Assembly: GCF_048553715.1 (NCBI RefSeq)
Contig: NZ_JBLZNC010000007.1
Coordinates: forward strand, 124,001 to 188,000
From: Sagittula sp048553715
GTDB lineage: Bacteria; Pseudomonadota; Alphaproteobacteria; Rhodobacterales; Rhodobacteraceae
Direction of reading: 5' to 3'
Length of the DNA: 64,000 bases
Part shown: piece by piece, positions 59,693 through 64,000 of the stretch
How positions within the stretch are numbered: position 1 is the first letter of the stretch
Layout of the letters: each line of letters opens with the position of its first letter
Translations under genes and position numbers: made by a program
The notes under the pieces: generated by a model
The model's database searches: none
What the model was told of the DNA's origin: nothing
The model's input: only the letters and a program-made list of their open reading frames with translations

Positions 59693-60708
59693 AAGCCCTT
59701 CCAATCACCGTACTTGGCCTTGCAGGCGTGCTGGGCTCTGCCGCGCAGGCGGCGGACAAGACGCTGACCATCTCGGTCTATTCCTTTGCCCAAGACGCCT
59801 ACAAAGAGGCGCTGTACGACCCGTTCGAGGAGATCTGCGGCTGCGATCTGGTGGTGGAAACCGGCAACAGCGTCGAACGTATGGCCAAGATCGAGGCAAA
59901 CGCCGCCGATCCGGTGGTCGATATGGCCGTCATGTCGACGCAGGACGCGCTGAGCCTGTCGCGCAAGGGGCTGATCCAGCCCATCGATGCGGCCAAGCTC
60001 GACAGTTTCGACAGCCTGTATGACAGCGCCAAAGACCCCATCGGGGACAACATGGCGGTGGGCTACACCTATTACGCAAGCTCCATTGTTTACCGGTCCG
60101 ATCTGGTCGAGGTCACAAGCTGGGCGGATCTGCTGTCCGACGATCTGGCCGGTCAGGTGGCGCTGCCCAACATCACCGGCACCCAAGGGCCGCTGACCGT
60201 TATGATGATGGGCAAAGCCATGGGCATGAGCGACGACTATGCCCCTGTGATCAGCGAAATCGGGGCGCACGCGGATGACATCGTGACTTTCTATTCGCGG
60301 TCTTCCGAACTGGTGCAGCTGATGAACCAGCAAGAGGTGATCGCAGCGCCGGTGGGTCGTTTTGCATGGGGCAGCTTTGCCAATGCGGGCCTGCCCTTTG
60401 CCTGGGCGGAACCTGCCGAAGGTCAGGCCGGTGGCATGAACGTCATGATCCTGACCAAGGACAACGGCAACGAAGAGCTGGCCTATCAATTCATGGACTA
60501 CTGGCTGTCGGCCGAGGTTCAGGCCAAGATCGGCAACCTGATGATCGACAGCCCCGCCAACCGCGAGGCCGTGCTGACAGACGAAGCCGCCGCCAACATG
60601 ACCTACGGGGCCGAGCTGATCGAAGCGCTCAATATCATGGCGCCCGAGGCCGTGCTTGAGCAGCGCGAGGCATGGGTCGACCAGTGGAACGCCGAGGTGA
60701 TCCGCTAA
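59689..60708 (+). CDS. ABC transporter substrate-binding protein, spermidine/putrescine (PotD) type
   Basis: This 339-residue periplasmic protein has a signal peptide (ALPITVLGLAGVLGSAAQAA) and the PotD-type fold (LTISVYSFAQDAYKEALYDPFEE, GYTYYASSIVYRSDLVE, and a C-terminal QAKIGNLMIDSPANREAV). The caggag site and the ATGA overlap fix the start. The family binds polyamines, thiamine, iron or other small cations. Here the nucleoside hydrolase suggests a nucleoside-related ligand, which is inference. Confidence 0.9.
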   Translation: MKALPITVLGLAGVLGSAAQAADKTLTISVYSFAQDAYKEALYDPFEEICGCDLVVETGNSVERMAKIEANAADPVVDMAVMSTQDALSLSRKGLIQPIDAAKLDSFDSLYDSAKDPIGDNMAVGYTYYASSIVYRSDLVEVTSWADLLSDDLAGQVALPNITGTQGPLTVMMMGKAMGMSDDYAPVISEIGAHADDIVTFYSRSSELVQLMNQQEVIAAPVGRFAWGSFANAGLPFAWAEPAEGQAGGMNVMILTKDNGNEELAYQFMDYWLSAEVQAKIGNLMIDSPANREAVLTDEAAANMTYGAELIEALNIMAPEAVLEQREAWVDQWNAEVIR

Positions 60709-60716
60709 TTCGACAC

Positions 60717-60738
60717 GGCGGGGCCAAACGGCCCCGCC
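60717..60738 (+). other. Intercistronic GC hairpin after the PotD-type gene
   Basis: The arms ggcggggcc (60717-60725) and ggccccgcc (60730-60738) form a nine-pair stem with the four-base loop aaac, starting eight bases after the binding-protein stop. No T-run follows. It probably protects the binding-protein message and lowers permease expression. Confidence 0.6.
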
Positions 60739-60775
60739 TGCCTGCGGCCTCTCCCCCACGCACAAAGGATGTGAC

Positions 60776-61600
60776 ATGTTTCGCAACACCCGCGAAGGGC
60801 TGGCGCTTGCCTTGCCTGCTGCGATCTTTTCCGCGCTGCTGTTCTTGCTGCCCGTGGGCATTCTGCTGTCCGAGGCCTTTCGCGGCGAAGGCACGGGGTT
60901 CTCGATCCGGGGCTACGTGGACTTTTTCGCCGAACCGCTGAACCGCACGGTGTTCTTGCGCACGTTGAAGCTGGGCGTCTTGGTGGCAGGTGTTGCAGCG
61001 GTAATCGGCTATGCGGCGGCGTTCTGTATCGTGAACCTTGATGCGAAATCACGCGGCAAGGTCTTTGGCATGGTGGTTTTGCCGCTGATGATCTCGCCGG
61101 TGGCGCGCACCTATGCGTGGATCGTGATCCTTGGCCGCACGGGCATCGTCAACCAGACCATCACGGGGCTGGGCCTGTCGGACACGCCCTTGCGGCTGCT
61201 TTTCACCGAAACGGCGGTGTTTCTTGGCCTTCTGCAACTGTTCTTGCCGCTGATGATCATCTCGTTGGTCTCGGCCATGGAAAACATCCCCCGCGATGTG
61301 ATCCCCGCCGCCCGTGTACTGGGCGCAAGCTGGATTGCGGTTTTTTTCAAGGTGATCCTGCCCCTGACCAAGGAGGGTCTGGTGATCGGCGGCACGCTTG
61401 TCTTCACCGGGGCGCTGACCGCTTATATCACGCCCGCGATCCTTGGCGGATCCAAAGTGCTGATGCTGGAAACGCTGCTGTATCAGCGGGTTAACGTCTC
61501 CAATGATTTCGTCTCCGCCAGCGTGATCGCGATGATCCTGATCGTCATGTCCTTTTCCGCGAACCTTCTGCTGAAGCGTCTCGCCACAGCGCGGAGCTGA
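60776..61600 (+). CDS. ABC transporter permease, PotB type
   Basis: This 274-residue inner-membrane protein has six spans and the EAA loop (DVIPAARVLGASWIAVFFKVILPLTKEGL). The N-terminal ALALPAAIFSALLFLLPVGI helix is typical of PotB-type subunits. It pairs with the next gene's product. The start follows a caaagga site. Confidence 0.9.
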   Translation: MFRNTREGLALALPAAIFSALLFLLPVGILLSEAFRGEGTGFSIRGYVDFFAEPLNRTVFLRTLKLGVLVAGVAAVIGYAAAFCIVNLDAKSRGKVFGMVVLPLMISPVARTYAWIVILGRTGIVNQTITGLGLSDTPLRLLFTETAVFLGLLQLFLPLMIISLVSAMENIPRDVIPAARVLGASWIAVFFKVILPLTKEGLVIGGTLVFTGALTAYITPAILGGSKVLMLETLLYQRVNVSNDFVSASVIAMILIVMSFSANLLLKRLATARS

Positions 61601-61603
61601 CCC

Positions 61604-62380
61604 ATGCGCCATTTCGCAAACTGGACCATTCTGGGTCTGACGCTGACCTTTCTGATCGGCCCCTTCGTGATCATCGTGCTCGCCGGTGCGTCTGATACGA
61701 GCTATCTGGCCTTCCCGCCGCAGGGCTTTACGCTGGATTGGTATCTTAAGGTGTTCACCATCGACAGCTTTCGCGCGTCGTTTGCGCTGTCGATGGCCTT
61801 GGCGGTGTTTGGCACGTTGGCCGCGCTGCTGATGGGGGTGCCGGCGGCCTATGCGCTGAACCGCTACGACCTGCCGGGGGCCGAAACCCTGCGCACCATC
61901 GTGGCCGCGCCAATCATCGTGCCGGGGATCATCGTGGGGCTGGCGTTGTTGCGCTATGTGGTGGTGCCCACGGGGGTGACTGTGACGCTGGCGCTGTTCA
62001 TGGCGCATACGGCGCTGGTTTTGCCCTATGCGGTGCGGGTGGTGTCGTCATCCATGCACAACCTGCGCGCCGATATGGAAGAGGCCGCCGTCCTGTTGGG
62101 CTGCACCCGGCTACAGGCCTTTGTCAAAGTTGTGCTGCCAAATATTCGCGGCGGGGTGCTTGCGGCCTTTATCCTCGGGTTTGTGACCTCGTTCAATCAG
62201 GTGCCGGTCTCGCTGTTTTTGTCGGGTCCGGGGGTGCGCACGCTGCCGATCGACATGCTCGCCTATATGGAAATCACCTTCGATCCGTCCGTGGCGGCGC
62301 TGTCTGCCTTGCTGGCCTTCATGTCGCTGGCCATCGTTTTCACTGCCGAACGTCTGCTGGGGTTCTCTCGCTATGTCTGA
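61604..62380 (+). CDS. ABC transporter permease, PotC type
   Basis: This 258-residue protein has six spans, the PotC-like N-terminus (LGLTLTFLIGPFVIIVLAGAS) and the EAA loop (DMEEAAVLLGCTRLQAFVKVVLPNIRGGV). The start is three bases after the previous stop. It overlaps the ATPase gene by eight bases. Confidence 0.9.
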   Translation: MRHFANWTILGLTLTFLIGPFVIIVLAGASDTSYLAFPPQGFTLDWYLKVFTIDSFRASFALSMALAVFGTLAALLMGVPAAYALNRYDLPGAETLRTIVAAPIIVPGIIVGLALLRYVVVPTGVTVTLALFMAHTALVLPYAVRVVSSSMHNLRADMEEAAVLLGCTRLQAFVKVVLPNIRGGVLAAFILGFVTSFNQVPVSLFLSGPGVRTLPIDMLAYMEITFDPSVAALSALLAFMSLAIVFTAERLLGFSRYV

Positions 62381-63386
62381 CACCTTTGTCCAACTTTCCG
62401 ATCTGACCCTCAGCTATGGCTCCACCGTCGCGGTGCCGAACCTTGATCTGTCGATCCGCGAGGGGGAGCTGATCGCCCTGCTTGGCCCGTCGGGCTGCGG
62501 CAAGACCACCACCATGCGCGCCATCGCCGGATTGCTGCAGCCCAGCGGCGGCAGCATCGCCATTGACGGGCGCGACGTGACCCGCGTGCCGGCCAACAAA
62601 CGCGGTATTGGTCTGGTGTTCCAAAGCTACGCGCTGTTCCCGCACCTCAGCGCTTTCGAGAACGTGGCCTTTGGCCTACGCCTGCAAAAGCTGCCCGCCG
62701 CCGAGATTGCCGCCCGCACCGCCGAAGGGCTGGCCACCGTTGGGCTGACCGGATTTGAACGCCGCAAACCTGCCGAGATGTCGGGCGGCCAGCAACAGCG
62801 CGTGGCGCTGGCGCGCTCCCTGGTGATGCGCCCCAAAGTGTTGCTGCTGGACGAACCCCTGTCCAACCTCGACGCGCGCCTGCGGTTGGAGATGCGGACC
62901 GAATTGCAGCGCGTGCAGAAGGAAACCGGCATCACCATGGTCTTTGTCACCCACGATCAGGCAGAGGCGCTGGCCCTCGCCGATCGTATCGTGTTGATGA
63001 AAGACGGCCGTATCGAGCAGCTTGGCACACCTGCGGATCTCTATGCCCGTCCCGACAGCGCCTTTGCGGCGGATTTCATGGGGTTCGAGAACATCTTCGC
63101 GCTGGAGGGGGACACGCTGGTCTCCGATCACGGGCGTCTGGCCGTGGGCTACGGATCAGAGGCCCCCTATCTGGCATGGCGTCCCGATGCGATCACGGTG
63201 GGCGCGGGGCCGCATGACGGGCGCGTCGCGGCCTGCAGCTTTGCCGGGGGCCACCGCGAATATGTGATCGACAGCCCCTTGGGCCAGATCAAGGCCGATG
63301 CGCCGATTGCCGTGCCACAGGTGGCGCTCGGGGAACGTATTGCCTTTGATCTGCCGCAAGAGACCGCGCGCGAGCTGATGCGATGA
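62373..63386 (+). CDS. ABC transporter ATPase, PotA type
   Basis: This 337-residue ATPase has Walker A LLGPSGCGKTTTMRAIAG (residues about 36-53), signature MSGGQQQRVALARSL, Walker B VLLLDEPLSNLDARLR and the H-loop VFVTHDQAEALALADR. A short C-terminal TOBE-type domain follows, as in PotA and other carbohydrate/polyamine ATPases. It energises the PotB/PotC-type permeases. Its stop overlaps the nucleoside hydrolase start by four bases. Confidence 0.93.
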   Translation: MSDTFVQLSDLTLSYGSTVAVPNLDLSIREGELIALLGPSGCGKTTTMRAIAGLLQPSGGSIAIDGRDVTRVPANKRGIGLVFQSYALFPHLSAFENVAFGLRLQKLPAAEIAARTAEGLATVGLTGFERRKPAEMSGGQQQRVALARSLVMRPKVLLLDEPLSNLDARLRLEMRTELQRVQKETGITMVFVTHDQAEALALADRIVLMKDGRIEQLGTPADLYARPDSAFAADFMGFENIFALEGDTLVSDHGRLAVGYGSEAPYLAWRPDAITVGAGPHDGRVAACSFAGGHREYVIDSPLGQIKADAPIAVPQVALGERIAFDLPQETARELMR

Positions 63387-64000
63387 ACCTCTGGGTCGAC
63401 ACGGATTACGGGTTTGACGACCTTTGGGCGCTTTTGCTGCTGCGTCATTACGGGATCAGACCTGCGGGGCTGTCGCTGGTGGCGGGCAATGTGCCCTTGC
63501 CGCAAGTGATCGCCAACGCAGGCGGTGCCGCGCAGGCCTATGGGCTGGACATGCCTGTCCATGCAGGCGCTGACCGGCCTCTGGTGCGCACGCCCGAGAC
63601 GGCGGAACGTATTCTGGGCCCCACCGGCATGCCGACGCGCGGGCGCTGTCTGCCAGAGGTTGCGGGATTTGCCCCGCCCGATGACGGGGTCAGCGCGCTT
63701 GGCGCATGGCTGCGGCAGGGCGATGACCCCAAGGTGGTGCTTGCGCTGGGACCTTTGACCAACATTGCAGAGCTGATCGCTCAGCACCCCCAAGCGGCGC
63801 GGCGTATCACGCGGCTGGTATGGATGGGCGGCAGCGCGGGGGCGGGCAACCATTCCCCGCTTGCGGAATTCAACGCGCTGGCCGATCCGGAGGCGCTGCA
63901 CCGCGTCGCCGCCTCTGGCATTGCGATGGACGTTGTCGATCTGGAAATGTGCCGCCAGATCCGGTTTGATCCGCAGGATCTGCCGGACTGCGACCCGTTG
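63383..64000 (+). CDS. Nucleoside hydrolase (IunH family), 5' part
   Basis: The first 206 residues are present and the gene runs off the right edge. The family's N-terminal calcium-binding motif is clear (DTDYGFDDLWALLLL, aspartates at residues 7, 9, 13 and 14), as are VVLALGPLTNIAELIA and WMGGSAGAGNHSPLAEFNALADPEAL. Such enzymes split ribonucleosides into base and ribose in the cytoplasm. Coupling to the ABC operon suggests that the imported compound, or its product, is a nucleoside. Confidence 0.88.
   Translation, partial: MNLWVDTDYGFDDLWALLLLRHYGIRPAGLSLVAGNVPLPQVIANAGGAAQAYGLDMPVHAGADRPLVRTPETAERILGPTGMPTRGRCLPEVAGFAPPDDGVSALGAWLRQGDDPKVVLALGPLTNIAELIAQHPQAARRITRLVWMGGSAGAGNHSPLAEFNALADPEALHRVAASGIAMDVVDLEMCRQIRFDPQDLPDCDPL

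Overview
The window looks like chromosomal DNA of a marine Roseobacter-group member of the Rhodobacteraceae (Alphaproteobacteria). It is GC-rich throughout. It carries an irr-fabA / fabB-fabI neighbourhood, a miaB ... phoH-ybeY-corC-lnt-metK block, a SAM/SAH-type riboswitch in front of metK (a class known from Rhodobacterales), an Lrp-controlled putA, and many solute-binding-protein transporters (TRAP, TTT, ABC). No CRISPR array, rRNA or complete mobile element was seen.

Left edge (1-1.2 kb): a frameshifted tyrosine-recombinase gene cut by the left end of an IS3-family element, itself reduced to a stub. 1.2-7.4 kb: a sugar-acid catabolic locus. It has a TRAP transporter (dctPQM, minus strand), a divergent pair of a Gfo/Idh/MocA dehydrogenase and a mannonate-dehydratase-family enolase-superfamily enzyme, and a GntR/FCD regulator. 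7.5-20.2 kb: a tricarboxylate locus. It has a TctE/TctD-like two-component system, tctC, a tctA-tctB fusion, a PrpF/GalD-type isomerase, a Usp protein, a 53-residue protein, a D-2-hydroxyacid dehydrogenase, an AbrB-family transporter, a second GntR/FCD regulator, and TcuA/TcuB. Together they suggest import and oxidation of tricarballylate- or aconitate-like acids.

20.2-30.3 kb: a 380-base gene-free stretch, a DUF3500 secreted protein with a small secreted partner, a small membrane peptide, an HU-like DNA-binding protein, tRNA-Val(CAC), a rhomboid protease, bifunctional putA with a divergent Lrp-type regulator, and an RTX protein whose N-terminal half looks like a beta-helix, followed by tRNA-Leu(TAA). 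30.3-50.3 kb is mostly core genome: irr, fabA, a PhoX phosphatase inserted before fabB-fabI, small membrane and lipoproteins, a ferredoxin reductase-like protein, miaB, an OmpA/lipoprotein pair sharing one module, phoH, ybeY, corC, lnt, riboswitch-metK, trmB, a CBU_0592-like protein, aroA and cmk.

50.3-58.5 kb: an operon that starts with an AmiC-like ligand sensor and an ANTAR (AmiR-like) RNA-binding protein behind a terminator-like leader hairpin. It continues with a dipeptide/amide-type ABC transporter and an acetamidase/formamidase. The layout predicts ligand-controlled transcription antitermination of amide uptake and hydrolysis, and I consider it the most interesting system in the window. 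58.5-64 kb: a LacI-type regulator with two putative operators, a spermidine/putrescine-type ABC transporter, and a nucleoside hydrolase that runs off the right edge.

Several operons carry a strong GC hairpin without a T-run next to the solute-binding-protein gene, which probably adjusts relative expression.
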